Assembly (NCBI RefSeq): GCF_000407485.1
Contig: NZ_ASWD01000007.1
Coordinates: 1-64,000 of the forward strand
From: Enterococcus pallens ATCC BAA-351
Lineage (GTDB): Bacteria > Bacillota > Bacilli > Lactobacillales > Enterococcaceae
Reading direction: 5' to 3'
Length of the DNA stretch: 64,000 nt
Positions 47,133-56,574 of the stretch are shown here, in pieces. A program made the position numbers and the translations under genes. Each line of letters starts with the position of its first letter. The stretch's first letter is position 1. The notes beneath the pieces were generated by a model. The model saw nothing but the letters and a program-made list of their open reading frames with translations. It was not told where the DNA came from and made no database searches.

Positions 47133-50100
47133 TCACCCCCTAAATCCTGAATCTGCAATCTCAAAAGAACGTTGCATGTCTCGATTAAATTGATCATATT
47201 CCGAAATGCTATTCGTATTAAGCTTCCCAATGTGATTGATAATTTGCGGCGAATTATCTTTGCTACTCGCCATCATATCCATAAATTGATTCATCATTTC
47301 TAAAAACTTCAGCATCATTGGATCAGCTTTTGTTTCATTTTTTGTTACCATCTTTGTTTGTGCCGCCTCTACAATTCCATCTAGCAAAGGGGTTGTAATT
47401 TGGGACTGCGATAACGACTGAACAATAGATTCTCCTATCTTGCCTAAAACCTGATTGTTCAGAGGAACGGCAGCTTCTGCACCTGCTTCACCTACACCTT
47501 GCAAGACACCATCATAAGACCCAATTATTGTTGGTTTCTTGAAAATACCCCCCTTGGCATTCCACTTAACGTCTATTCCAGAAGGAAAAGAGATTTCTTT
47601 TCCCATAATGGTTTTACTAGAAGTCTTCAAACTAAATCTGGGAAACTTGATATTTCTAAAAAACGAAACAATATTATCTATGGCTTCCTTTATTCTGTCT
47701 CGTGCACCTTCGATTGGTGTTACAATTGCATCTTTAATCTGGTTAAACTTCTCTTTCGTAGCAGAGTAAGCATTGCTGAACTTATCACTGATTCCTTGCC
47801 AAATTTCACTCGCTGTATTTACTGCTGAATCTTTTGCAGAACTCATGCTCTCAAACACTGAGTTCTTTATTTCATTGAATTTTTCGCTTGCTGCTGTCTT
47901 CGTTTTGTCAAACCATGATGTTAACCCTGACCACATCTCAGAAACTTTTTGAATTGCTGCATCTTTGGTTTGTACTATAGGTGCAATCACAGTCTCTTTG
48001 AATAGATTCCATTTGACTGAAGCAAAAACAGTTATTTCATCCCATTTAGAAGATAGCCAAGCTCCTAGCTCTTGGAATTTGCCAGATACAAAAGTGAAGG
48101 CCTCACTTACTGGAGTAACAATAAACTGTAGAAATGCTGCCCAAGCGATTTGTACACCAGCAAGTATTAACAACCAAGCAGCTTGCAGCAAAGTTTGAAT
48201 AAACGAGATAGGCACCATAATCGCATCAAGTAAGAATTGACCAATCTCCGATACTACAGAAACCATGCTATTAAACTTTTCAGCAACTATTTCTTTAATA
48301 GTATTGAATGTCTCAACAAACCATTCTTTAATGGGTGTCAACGTTTCAACAATACTGCTATAAACTTCGCTTGCCTTTTCAAAGACAATATCTTTCCATC
48401 TTGATACTGTGTTTGATATCCCAGTCGTGATTTCATACCATTTTTGACTTATAGTCGATCCAAGAGTAGAAAAAAACTCTCCAAACCAAGTACCAAGGTC
48501 TGAAAAGAATACTTTTATCTTATCCCAGTTTTTATAAATCAGAACTGCTGTTGCAGTTACAGCTGCCCCAATCACTAAAGGCCATCCGACAATAGCAGAA
48601 ACAAACGCGGCAAGTGCTGGAACTAATGTACCGGTAATAAAGGCTCCTGCCCCAGCTAGTGCTCCTCCTGCTCCAAACAAACCCGCTATCGAACTTATTG
48701 CTAAAGCCAGCTTTCCAAACAATATAAGCAAGGGACCAACCGCAGCAACAATAGCAACAAAAGACATGATTAGTTTTTGTGTTGCTGGACTCGCATTACT
48801 AAACGATTCAGCTATTTTGGTTAAAATTTTGAATACTGGGTCCAATGCTTCAATCATATCCATAAGTGCGTCCAGAAGAGGACCACCTAATTCTATTCCT
48901 AAATCAGTGACCTTATTTTTAAGCATTTGTACTTTAGATTCAAAAGTTTCATATCGCTTAGACGCTTCCTCAGATAGTGCAGAATTTTCTTTCCACCCAT
49001 CAGCGGAAATTTCTAAAGCTTCACCTAATAGTTCTCCTGCCCCACTCAACCGTAGCATCGTATCGACCTCTTGAGTAGAGGATATACCCATATCTTTCAA
49101 GATACTGGTTACATCTTCACCGGATTCTTTTGCCCTGCCAAGACCTTTGACAAATTCAACTAATGCAGCAGAAGCATCATCACGCCAGGCTTTTTGAAAT
49201 TCTTCAGAAGACATGCCAGATATCTGAGCAAATTTCGATAGTTCTTCACCGCTAGACATGACTTGTGTCTGGATTTTCTGCATGACACGAGACATTGAAC
49301 CGCCCCCAGCTTCAGCGTTTATCCCTACTGAAGACATTGCGGCTGCCATAGCAAGAATTTGATCCTCTGTCATATTTGCCTGTTTCGCACTACCAGCAAG
49401 CCTCAAGGACATTTCAACAATATCACTTTCGGTTGTGGCCATGTTGTTCCCCAAAGCGACAATAGAACTACCTAAGCGGTCAAAATTCTCTTGTGGCATT
49501 TGTGTGATATTAGCTAAACGAGCTAGGGCAGCTGCTGCATCCTCAGAAGAAAGGTTAGTCGCTTCACCCATTGCTATCATTGTTTCAGTAAAAGACAGAA
49601 CGTTTTGAGTCTTGATTCCTAATTGCCCTGCTGATTCAGCTACTGCAGAAATCTCAGCAGCACTAGCTGGGATTTCCTTAGCCATATTTCGTATGCCTTT
49701 CTCAAGATCAGCATAGGAAACAATCACTTTGCCGTTTGAATCCACTTGTTCATCTACTGTTTTTTTAACGCCAGCAAACGCAGTTTCAAAGTCACTAGCT
49801 GCCTTGACAGACAAACCGGCCCCAGCAACAATCGGGGCCGTAACTCCCATAGTCCATTTTTTACCGACATCCTGAAGACCATTTCCTATATTTTTTGCCT
49901 TATCACTAAAATTTTGAAAACTATCGGTGGCCTTCTTGTATTCGTTAGTGAATTCTGTAGTAGCAATTTTTGCATCTAGCAGTTCTTTCTCAAGTTTATC
50001 CACTTCTGAAGAATTTTCGCCAAATTGATTCTTCGCTAAAGCAAGTTGTTGTTCTAGATTTTCAACCTGTTGTGCGCTATTTTTCATTTGATCAGCTAGG

Positions 50101-50636
50101 TACTGATTGTGCAATTTCGCTTTATCTGTTGCTTTAGCATTCTCTCCTAATTCAGCTTTTTGTAGTTCATATTCTTTAGTGAGCTTTTCTGAGGAGGACT
50201 GAAGCTTGTCTTGCTCAGACTTTAGGCTATCCAATTGTTTTGCTCTATCAGATTCTGCCTTCTTTGCGGCTTCAAGCTTCTGACTGGTTATTTCTATCTT
50301 ATTCGCAATTTGTTGCTCGCTAATTTGAGCCGAGCGAAGACTTTTCTCCATAGTTGCAACAGCTTGAGAATTCTCACCGTACAAGCCTTTAGCTTCATCC
50401 AAGGCTTTTCTTGTTGCTTCCGTCTTCTGACTAGCCAAGTCATATTGTTTTTGTAAGTTGGATAACTCACCTGCATATTTTTGGCTTTGAGAACCAGTTA
50501 GCTTCATTTGTTCTTGCTCAAGCTTAAACTCCTGCCTCAGTTTTTTTCCGGCTTCTTCATTTTCTTTCAGTCCATCTTTAAACTGTTTATTGAAGACCTT
50601 AAAAGTAACTGAAGTTTCATTTTGATTCTTACCCAC
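47133..50636 (-). CDS. tail tape measure protein
   Basis: 1167-residue protein that sets tail length. Long coiled coil from 20-250, then the TMP core (about 270-560: KAASDFETAFAGVKKTVDEQ), two to three hydrophobic segments around 620-700 and again near 820-850, then repeats of amphipathic ~35-residue units ending in '..W..' motifs. The start is GTG at 50636 with AGGAGG ten bases upstream, and it overlaps the end of the frameshifted chaperone frame. Largest gene of the prophage, as expected. Confidence 0.93.
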   Translation of the reverse strand: MGKNQNETSVTFKVFNKQFKDGLKENEEAGKKLRQEFKLEQEQMKLTGSQSQKYAGELSNLQKQYDLASQKTEATRKALDEAKGLYGENSQAVATMEKSLRSAQISEQQIANKIEITSQKLEAAKKAESDRAKQLDSLKSEQDKLQSSSEKLTKEYELQKAELGENAKATDKAKLHNQYLADQMKNSAQQVENLEQQLALAKNQFGENSSEVDKLEKELLDAKIATTEFTNEYKKATDSFQNFSDKAKNIGNGLQDVGKKWTMGVTAPIVAGAGLSVKAASDFETAFAGVKKTVDEQVDSNGKVIVSYADLEKGIRNMAKEIPASAAEISAVAESAGQLGIKTQNVLSFTETMIAMGEATNLSSEDAAAALARLANITQMPQENFDRLGSSIVALGNNMATTESDIVEMSLRLAGSAKQANMTEDQILAMAAAMSSVGINAEAGGGSMSRVMQKIQTQVMSSGEELSKFAQISGMSSEEFQKAWRDDASAALVEFVKGLGRAKESGEDVTSILKDMGISSTQEVDTMLRLSGAGELLGEALEISADGWKENSALSEEASKRYETFESKVQMLKNKVTDLGIELGGPLLDALMDMIEALDPVFKILTKIAESFSNASPATQKLIMSFVAIVAAVGPLLILFGKLALAISSIAGLFGAGGALAGAGAFITGTLVPALAAFVSAIVGWPLVIGAAVTATAVLIYKNWDKIKVFFSDLGTWFGEFFSTLGSTISQKWYEITTGISNTVSRWKDIVFEKASEVYSSIVETLTPIKEWFVETFNTIKEIVAEKFNSMVSVVSEIGQFLLDAIMVPISFIQTLLQAAWLLILAGVQIAWAAFLQFIVTPVSEAFTFVSGKFQELGAWLSSKWDEITVFASVKWNLFKETVIAPIVQTKDAAIQKVSEMWSGLTSWFDKTKTAASEKFNEIKNSVFESMSSAKDSAVNTASEIWQGISDKFSNAYSATKEKFNQIKDAIVTPIEGARDRIKEAIDNIVSFFRNIKFPRFSLKTSSKTIMGKEISFPSGIDVKWNAKGGIFKKPTIIGSYDGVLQGVGEAGAEAAVPLNNQVLGKIGESIVQSLSQSQITTPLLDGIVEAAQTKMVTKNETKADPMMLKFLEMMNQFMDMMASSKDNSPQIINHIGKLNTNSISEYDQFNRDMQRSFEIADSGFRG

Positions 50637-51164
50637 TCTGTTTATTCCTCCTTTCCTCCTCAGAAATTTTCCAAGCCTCGTACGCCAGTTTATTAAGTGC
50701 TATTTCATGTACAGAACTTAAGGGCAATTCCCAAAAGTCTTGTTCAGGAATCTCAAAAATAAAGACATAGAGACTATACAAGTCCTCTATGTCCTCAATC
50801 TTGATATCTGGCGCCGAAAATCCTAACGCTTTTTTTTATTTGTTTTCGCCTTAAAAGCTTTTGCAAATTCTTGCTTCCCCTTTTTGCTTATAACAGCTGA
50901 AAATATTTCTGCCGCTTCTTCAAAATCGAATTCGTATTTTTCTAAGAAATCCTCATAAGCCAAACCCTTGGGATTTGCTTGTCTATAGGCAATAAAAACA
51001 CTATCAATTAAAACAAACTCGTCGATATCCTCTTTCTTTACAAAGGAGTTTATTAACAATTTTGTCTTGAATCCTTCTTTGTCGCGAAGGTTTTTCAGCA
51101 ATAAAGCATTTACTTTAGGATTAACTGTTACTTCTTCTCCATCATTTAACGTAATTGTTCTCAT
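50629..51164 (-). CDS. tail assembly chaperone, long form by -1 frameshift (gpGT-like)
   Basis: The short chaperone ORF ends at 50823. Ten codons back from the tape-measure side the minus strand reads A AAA AAG (50829-50835), a canonical -1 slippery heptamer, just before its stop. In the -1 frame an open stretch of about 65 codons continues (ALGFSAPDIKIEDIEDLYSL ... ISEEERRNKQSG) and stops at 50629, overlapping the tape-measure start. This matches the G/GT pattern conserved in long-tailed phages. The extension has no start codon of its own with a ribosome site. Confidence 0.85.
50823..51164 (-). CDS. tail assembly chaperone, short form (gpG-like)
   Basis: 113-residue protein with ATG start after GGAGGGT. 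The body (TVNPKVNALLLKNLRDKEGF, FVLIDSVFIAYRQANPKGL, EFDFEEAAEIFSAVISK) fits phage tail chaperones that coat the tape measure during assembly. The C-terminus KTNKKKR is encoded by the slippery run itself, so its composition is dictated by the frameshift signal. Confidence 0.85.
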   Translation of the reverse strand: MRTITLNDGEEVTVNPKVNALLLKNLRDKEGFKTKLLINSFVKKEDIDEFVLIDSVFIAYRQANPKGLAYEDFLEKYEFDFEEAAEIFSAVISKKGKQEFAKAFKAKTNKKKR

Positions 51165-51195
51165 TGTTTACCCTCCATACAAAAAAAGCGCAAGC

Positions 51196-51402
51196 CTAAG
51201 CTTCCACTCGTGAGTTGTACTCTTCAATCAGTTTGTTTAAAGCAGTAACAGTTTCATTCAGTTTTTCTGCAGTAATAGCATCACCTTTTTCCCATAATGG
51301 GATAAGTTGCAATTGTTCTTTCAACTGAGCTGGTTCTGCTTCGATGACATCACTTTTCGTTTCTTCGATTTCTTCAACTTCATTTTTCTTTTTTGCAGCC
51401 AT
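51196..51402 (-). CDS. small phage protein with head-fibre-like motif
   Basis: 68-residue acidic protein. After a charged start (MAAKKKNEVEEIEETKSD), the end WEKGDAITAEKLNETVTALN resembles the attachment motif seen at the N-terminus of phage head-fibre proteins. Its place between major tail protein and chaperone instead suggests a tail decoration role. Function unsettled. GGAGGATAATC ribosome site before ATG. Confidence 0.6.
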   Translation of the reverse strand: MAAKKKNEVEEIEETKSDVIEAEPAQLKEQLQLIPLWEKGDAITAEKLNETVTALNKLIEEYNSRVEA

Positions 51403-51456
51403 GATTATCCTCCTTAATTTGCAACGATATACCCCACTTTGCCCATCTGGGCGCTA

Positions 51457-52032
51457 TCAGGGAGTTTCTTCTTTTTTCACCAAATCATAATTGAAGTTTG
51501 TTCGCCAATCCTTTAAAATCTCTTCATCGTCAATTTCATCAGCAAACCCTTCATAATAAAATTGAGCAGCTGAATCCGGCATCGCGGTACACTGTAATTC
51601 CATCATTGCTACTTCATCTTGTGATTTATCAATGGTAAAAGTTAAGCCGGTTGCTGAAATAGTCTTAGGAAATGCGACCACCTTGGTTAAATCTTTGAAT
51701 TCATCAATAACATCAGCGGTTAGTGTGAATTCTTCTCCCTTACTTCCTAAGCCATATGAATATACTCCTGGCTTCAGACCATCATTAGACAGACCAAAAA
51801 AGCGGCGATAGACTTCCATTTTTACATACGCAGTAATAGTGACTGTCATCCTAACTGGCTTGCTTACTTCCTCTAACGTCACTCCTCCACATTTGGCAGC
51901 AATAACTCTCATTTCTGTTTCACCTGATAAAACACCTGTACATCCAAAAGCAATAGCTTGCGCGCCATTTTTGAATTTTGCTGCCACGTTATTAATATCT
52001 ACAGGATAGAATGTTTCAATTTTTGTTGGCAT
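51457..52032 (-). CDS. major tail protein, phi13 family
   Basis: 191-residue tube protein of the phi13-type major tail family. Family features: MPTKIETFYPVDINNVAAKF, later YSYGLGSKGEEFTLTADVID and the strand IDKSQDEVAMMELQCTAMPD. It forms the stacked hexamers of the tail tube. The C-terminus is charged (LVKKEETP). First of the tail genes after the connector set, and directly abutting the gene upstream. Confidence 0.9.
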   Translation of the reverse strand: MPTKIETFYPVDINNVAAKFKNGAQAIAFGCTGVLSGETEMRVIAAKCGGVTLEEVSKPVRMTVTITAYVKMEVYRRFFGLSNDGLKPGVYSYGLGSKGEEFTLTADVIDEFKDLTKVVAFPKTISATGLTFTIDKSQDEVAMMELQCTAMPDSAAQFYYEGFADEIDDEEILKDWRTNFNYDLVKKEETP

Positions 52033-52473
52033 CTATTTTCCTCCTAGCTTTTTATTAATCATCTTAAGTAATTCTTGATTTAGATCATCAGTTATCTCAG
52101 GAACTTCTTGTTCCATACCTTTTCTCATAAACTCTTGTGGTGATTTTTTGATTGACGTTCCGATACCTAGATCCGGATACTTTAAATACTCGAAGTTCTT
52201 TTTAGGTCTGATTATGAACCCTAAGTTTTCATGTGTAATATTCAACGATTGGCTTTGTGCTGCATGTCTCTTCGTAGTGATCCTGTTTATGACACCAGAT
52301 AAAGGCATCCCTTGAATTATTGTTTTTACGGTTCGCTTCCCGCTGGTATTTTTCAATGTATTGTTTATTACTGTTTCCGATTCGTCTGGAATTTGCTGCA
52401 TGTTTTTGATCAATTTATCAAGCTCTACAAAGTCAACACTCCAGCTGGTAGCAGCATTAAATTCAGCACCCAT
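52033..52473 (-). CDS. HK97-gp10-like tail completion protein
   Basis: 146-residue protein of the HK97 gp10 type, found at the head-tail junction. Pattern: N-terminal helix LDKLIKNMQQIPDESETVIN, central basic loops (NRITTKRHAAQSQSL), the strand GFIIRPKKNFEYLKYPDLG, and a C-terminal helix. It overlaps the gene upstream by 11 bases. Confidence 0.75.
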   Translation of the reverse strand: MGAEFNAATSWSVDFVELDKLIKNMQQIPDESETVINNTLKNTSGKRTVKTIIQGMPLSGVINRITTKRHAAQSQSLNITHENLGFIIRPKKNFEYLKYPDLGIGTSIKKSPQEFMRKGMEQEVPEITDDLNQELLKMINKKLGGK

Positions 52474-52870
52474 TACGCATCAACTTCCTTAAGAAAAAAA
52501 ATTCTATCTCATCTACGTATTTATCTTCTTTACCCAATTGGATGGAATTCTTGTTAGAATACTGAAACTCGTAAAGGCTCCCCTCTAACTCATCAATGAT
52601 ATCTAAAGAGATTTCGTCAAGATCATCTCTTCTTTCAGAATAAAACCGCAACAAAACTACTTGTCTAAGTTCGTTTTTATTAGGACTCCTGGAAAAACCG
52701 CCTGTTTCATAGATAAAGTAGTTTTTCCCATCTGTTTCATCTTCTATTCTCTTTAAGGTGCTTTCTCCTATAGAATCCTCAAAGACTTCTAAACTAGTCA
52801 GAGTTTCGATATTATCAATCAGATAATCGTTCATCTTTTTCAGACGTTCTTTATTCCCCACTACATTCAC
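52463..52870 (-). CDS. phage tail terminator-like protein
   Basis: 135-residue protein in the tail-terminator slot, fourth gene after the capsid. The start NKERLKKMNDYLIDNIETL is helical, followed by strands (YFIYETGGFSRSP, QVVLLRFYSERRDDLDEI) as in this family. Its role, capping the tail tube to join with the head, is inferred from order and fold pattern. Overlaps neighbours on both sides. Confidence 0.65.
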   Translation of the reverse strand: MNVVGNKERLKKMNDYLIDNIETLTSLEVFEDSIGESTLKRIEDETDGKNYFIYETGGFSRSPNKNELRQVVLLRFYSERRDDLDEISLDIIDELEGSLYEFQYSNKNSIQLGKEDKYVDEIEFFFLRKLMRNGC

Positions 52871-53198
52871 CCACTTTTGTCAGATAAAAATATAAATAGT
52901 TCGAATCATGATCCACTTTGAACACTTCATAAATGCTTCCGTCAATTTTCCCGACCAAATTATGCTTGGCTACTTTTTTAAACGAAGGTGGATACACTGT
53001 TTTAATCTTCATATCTACTACTTTTCCTATACCATCAGCGACACGATAATCTTGATCACGTATGCTCAACTCACGAAAAAAGAGCTTGCCTTCTTTAGCA
53101 AACTCTTTTCCGATTATTTTCTTTTTATCGCTTAAAATATCTTTGTTGCGTCCGTAATACATCACGCCATCATTAAAGGTTTCTCTAATCCTGTCCAT
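52851..53198 (-). CDS. head-tail adaptor/head closure protein
   Basis: 115-residue protein in the head-closure position. Strand-rich: MYYGRNKDILSDKKKIIG, ELSIRDQDYRVADGIGKVVD, GSIYEVFKVDHDSNYLYFYL. The ATG at 53198 fits, with AAGGTGAAG upstream and a 14-base overlap with the connector gene; an upstream in-frame start would add 13 residues. Assignment is by order and general fold. Confidence 0.68.
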   Translation of the reverse strand: MDRIRETFNDGVMYYGRNKDILSDKKKIIGKEFAKEGKLFFRELSIRDQDYRVADGIGKVVDMKIKTVYPPSFKKVAKHNLVGKIDGSIYEVFKVDHDSNYLYFYLTKVGECSGE

Positions 53199-53508
53199 CA
53201 ACTTCACCTTCTTTTTGAATTGAAGTTTGTAAAGCACTATTTAAGATAAACGCTGAAAGTTGCTTGCTAAAGTTCTCTTCAAAATCATCAAGAGCATTGT
53301 TATAGCTATAGCGTACACGCTCACACAACAACTCTGCTTCTTGGCTACTCGCTTCGAAAGATAATTTGTACCCTGCTAATCCATTTAAGTAAGTATATGA
53401 ACTATCAATGTAATCACTTAACGAGTTGTTGGTATCTTCTTCATCCCAAGTAATCGTCAAATTCCTCTTGACTCTTGCGAGAAACTCTTGTTTTTTTATC
53501 TTATCCAT
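53185..53508 (-). CDS. head-tail connector protein, gp6-like
   Basis: 107-residue helical protein directly after the capsid gene, the standard place for the gp6-type connector that rings the portal. Sequence pattern: VKRNLTITWDEEDTNNSLSD, IDSSYTYLNGLAG, ERVRYSYNNALDDFEENF. It matches the family by eye. Confidence 0.78.
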   Translation of the reverse strand: MDKIKKQEFLARVKRNLTITWDEEDTNNSLSDYIDSSYTYLNGLAGYKLSFEASSQEAELLCERVRYSYNNALDDFEENFSKQLSAFILNSALQTSIQKEGEVDGQD

Positions 53509-54714
53509 TTACCCGGCACTAGGGCTTGATCCTGCTGAAGCTACTTGATTCACTTGGAAAACCAAAGCAGCTGGAACTTTAGAAATATCGAAGTATAAGA
53601 ACGATTCATTGTTCTTTGGTCGACCATTTGCATATTGTTTAGCTAAGTAAGTTCGTTCGTCTTCTACGAAACGATACTCATCCGACACTTCAATCTTTTG
53701 TGCAGACCCCACTCCCATGAAATAATCTTTTCCTAATCCAACGGCCATTTTTCCTTTAGGCATTGCAACAGACTGTACTACCTTCACTGGTACCGGCAAT
53801 ACATCTCGAACATAAGCCCCATTCCCATTAAGAAATGTGGTAGCTGGATAAATTTTCCCCCAATAGTCTTTAGGGCTGACAATCATCAATACTTCCTCAG
53901 GATTTACTACCCGTTCCCCTGTAGCAATTGGTTCACCACTTGAATCCTTTTTGTAAACTACAGTCGTCAGTGGAGACATGATCTTTGTCCCAAATGTTTC
54001 GGGACTCAAGTCTTCTAACTCTACAGCTACTTTGTCGGCATGAATGCCACCAGATACAGTTTCCAAATCTTTGATAATGCCGATTGGTTGATCTTTACCT
54101 GTTCCAGCTACAATAGCCTGCTCCAATGCAATATACATTGATTCTGCTAGAACGGTACGTACATATTTATCTAACCACTCTGGTCCCAAATCAAGCATAG
54201 CTTTGCATACTGGTAAGTAAGCAGACAGTTTGTAAAGATTTGTGGTGACTGTTTCAAAGCCATTATCTAGTAATTCTTTAATTTCATCGCAAAGTTTGCC
54301 CCACCATGCTGGATTCACCCCTTTAGAATAAACCCATTCAGTTGTAGCAGTCGTGTTGACGAATTCAATTTGCGCTAATAGTGGGTGAGTTTGAACCAGG
54401 TCCTCAAAGACACGCTCAAAAACTGTTTTTGGAACCAGTTCTTCTACTCCTGCAAAACCTTGATTTGCAATAACTGCATTGTAGTATTTCTTTTCTTGAG
54501 TGTTTAATGGATTAAACCCACGCTTCACCATGACTTCTTGATCACCAAACTCGTTTCTTGCTTTGGTTGTTGCCTCATTGATGATATTTTGCTGAATTCC
54601 ATCAGCAAAAGCAGACATTGCTTGAGCTAATACTTTTTCATCATCCGAATTAAAGGCGTCTAGTAAGGTTTGCTCCAACTCAGCGTTTGTTTTTGTTGTG
54701 TCTGGATTTTTCAT
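53509..54714 (-). CDS. major capsid protein, HK97 fold
   Basis: 401-residue capsid subunit. The N-terminal ~95 residues are charged and helical (scaffold-like delta region, ending about KYYNAVIANQGFAGVEE), then the HK97 core with PLLAQIEFVNTTATTEWVY, an E-loop, and the C-terminal DEYRFVEDERTYLAKQYANG. With a ClpP-like protease upstream, the N-terminal part is probably cut off during maturation. Abuts the connector gene. Confidence 0.9.
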   Translation of the reverse strand: MKNPDTTKTNAELEQTLLDAFNSDDEKVLAQAMSAFADGIQQNIINEATTKARNEFGDQEVMVKRGFNPLNTQEKKYYNAVIANQGFAGVEELVPKTVFERVFEDLVQTHPLLAQIEFVNTTATTEWVYSKGVNPAWWGKLCDEIKELLDNGFETVTTNLYKLSAYLPVCKAMLDLGPEWLDKYVRTVLAESMYIALEQAIVAGTGKDQPIGIIKDLETVSGGIHADKVAVELEDLSPETFGTKIMSPLTTVVYKKDSSGEPIATGERVVNPEEVLMIVSPKDYWGKIYPATTFLNGNGAYVRDVLPVPVKVVQSVAMPKGKMAVGLGKDYFMGVGSAQKIEVSDEYRFVEDERTYLAKQYANGRPKNNESFLYFDISKVPAALVFQVNQVASAGSSPSAG

Positions 54715-54725
54715 TTAATTTCCTC

Positions 54726-55400
54726 CTAATTATTGAAGTTCACTGCCTTTATAGCAGCAACAAATTTGTTTAACTTTTGGTTGTTGTATTCAATACGATT
54801 TTCAACGATCTCGTCTAGTTCTTCTGGTTCATTTGTTTCTACAGAATCAGCTAACTCATCGGCTAATCCATAATCGACACATTCCTGCGCAGTTAGATAT
54901 TCTTCATTGCTAAGAAGTCCTTCTAATTTTTCTCGCGATTGATTAAACCTTTGCAGATAGGTTTCTGTTACACTGTTGTTGATTTTATCCATATCATCTG
55001 CTGTCTTGCGTAGTTCGTCTGAATTACCCATTGCAACAGTCCAAGCTTTATGGATCATCATCATTGTATTTCGCGGCATAATTACCTTATTGCCAGCCAT
55101 TGCTATTAATGAGGCACCACTAGCAGCAATCCCATCAATATAAATCTCGATTTCTGCATCATGATTATTTAGTAAATTATAGATTGCCACGCTCTCGAAT
55201 ACATCACCACCATTCGAGTGAAGGTGTAATTCAATCTTTTTAGTTTTCACCTGTGAAAGCATGTGTTTTACTCCCTTTGAAGTAATGTCTGAGAACCACC
55301 CGTTCCCGATTGAACCATAAAGATACATTTTTGTTGCATCATTATTAGTGTTTGCGATTTCTACCCTAGGTTGAATTCGTACTTTCTCCATTCGCTTCAC
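54726..55400 (-). CDS. ClpP-like prohead protease
   Basis: 224-residue serine protease of the phage ClpP-like type. The catalytic Ser sits in IDGIAASGASLIAMAGNKV and the His in NTMMMIHKAWTVAMGNSDEL; LHLHSNGGDVFESVAIYNLL forms the oligomer and oxyanion region. It processes capsid or scaffold during head maturation. It overlaps the portal gene by 35 bases. Confidence 0.9.
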   Translation of the reverse strand: MKRMEKVRIQPRVEIANTNNDATKMYLYGSIGNGWFSDITSKGVKHMLSQVKTKKIELHLHSNGGDVFESVAIYNLLNNHDAEIEIYIDGIAASGASLIAMAGNKVIMPRNTMMMIHKAWTVAMGNSDELRKTADDMDKINNSVTETYLQRFNQSREKLEGLLSNEEYLTAQECVDYGLADELADSVETNEPEELDEIVENRIEYNNQKLNKFVAAIKAVNFNN

Positions 55401-56550
55401 CTCCCTTCAAGAATTCACTTTTCGCATCAGCATAATTCTTCGTAACATATCTTCGTTGAGACCACTCTTCCTCAAAAGGTTCCATTCCGATAAATTCCAT
55501 CACATCGTCTATACTAAAAGCACCAATTTGAAAGAATTTATCTAAAGCTGGTGCAAGGTCCTTGATAGATAACGATCTGATTTTATTTTTGTCGACCTTC
55601 ATATACGTCCGTTCAAGATACTCAGTTTCCGTATATAATTTTCTATTCATCTCAGCCTCTATAATTTCCAGAAGCGGAAATGACATAAACATTAGCATCG
55701 AATCCGTCTGACCTGAAAGCTCCACTGTTTCTCCTTTAATCAAACCTGTTGGCACATGAAATGTACTCCCCACCAAATAAAAAATGCTATCAACCATTTT
55801 CCGTATGTCTTCTGAAGAAGAACCTGCAGCAGATTTGCTATTTGTGTTTGGATCACCTTTTAATTCATAATTTTTTTGGAGATTGTATAGAGCGCCTGCA
55901 TTATCCGCCTCCAGCCACGGTTTGATTTGATTGTTCATCATTTCATCAACTCTTTTTTGGCTCTCGTTTGATTGACTTCGTACGAAATCTCCCTCTAAGA
56001 CGTATCTCTTAGCGTTTGACCTTTTGTAGATATTCATAGAAGCTGTTAACAGTTTGCCGTAACTCTCGTAAACTCCATCAATGATTTTTCGAATGTTCTT
56101 TTCGTTGTATTTGAAATAGAAAACATCTTGCTCAGCAAAGTTCTTATTGAAAACAAAATCTCCAACTGTTACCCCTGTATAGTAGGTATCAATAAGCATT
56201 CGTTCTTCTCTCACAAAAGTATCAGCTATCCAGAACTGATCCTTCCATTGCACTACCAGACATTCGTTCTGATAAATTAAACGCCGGATAATTCCTTTTA
56301 AGAATTCTTTTTGATTTTGATTCTTATTGGGTTGAACATTTAACAAGTAATACAATTTGGAGCGTTTCTTTTTACCCTTTTCATACGTAAAGAATTCCGC
56401 TCGTAAAATTGAATTTGCAATAATATCAATACACGATTCTATAGCTAATTTTTTGTAAAGAATTTCTGCGGTAAGTTTTTCTACAATTACCATATCGTGA
56501 ACATCGAACTTCTTTTTTCCAATAGAACCAATCCAGTCAAAAAATCCCAA
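55366..56550 (-). CDS. portal protein, HK97 type
   Basis: 394-residue phage portal, which forms the dodecameric DNA gate of the head. Seen: MGFFDWIGSIGKKK, KLAIESCIDIIANSILRAEF, YYLLNVQPNKNQNQKEF, TSTFHVPTGLIKGETVEL-type segment (GSTFHVPTGLIKGETVELSG), and MNRKLYTETEYLERTYMKVD, all typical. The order terminase-portal-protease-capsid supports the call. Confidence 0.92.
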   Translation of the reverse strand: MGFFDWIGSIGKKKFDVHDMVIVEKLTAEILYKKLAIESCIDIIANSILRAEFFTYEKGKKKRSKLYYLLNVQPNKNQNQKEFLKGIIRRLIYQNECLVVQWKDQFWIADTFVREERMLIDTYYTGVTVGDFVFNKNFAEQDVFYFKYNEKNIRKIIDGVYESYGKLLTASMNIYKRSNAKRYVLEGDFVRSQSNESQKRVDEMMNNQIKPWLEADNAGALYNLQKNYELKGDPNTNSKSAAGSSSEDIRKMVDSIFYLVGSTFHVPTGLIKGETVELSGQTDSMLMFMSFPLLEIIEAEMNRKLYTETEYLERTYMKVDKNKIRSLSIKDLAPALDKFFQIGAFSIDDVMEFIGMEPFEEEWSQRRYVTKNYADAKSEFLKGGEANGESTNST

Positions 56551-56574
56551 TTTCTCACCTCCCTTATAGTCTTT

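Noticed and set aside
47499-50456. several plus-strand frames of 70-110 codons across the tape measure gene
   Set aside because: Shadows caused by long repetitive helical coding on the other strand; no ribosome sites, overlapping each other.
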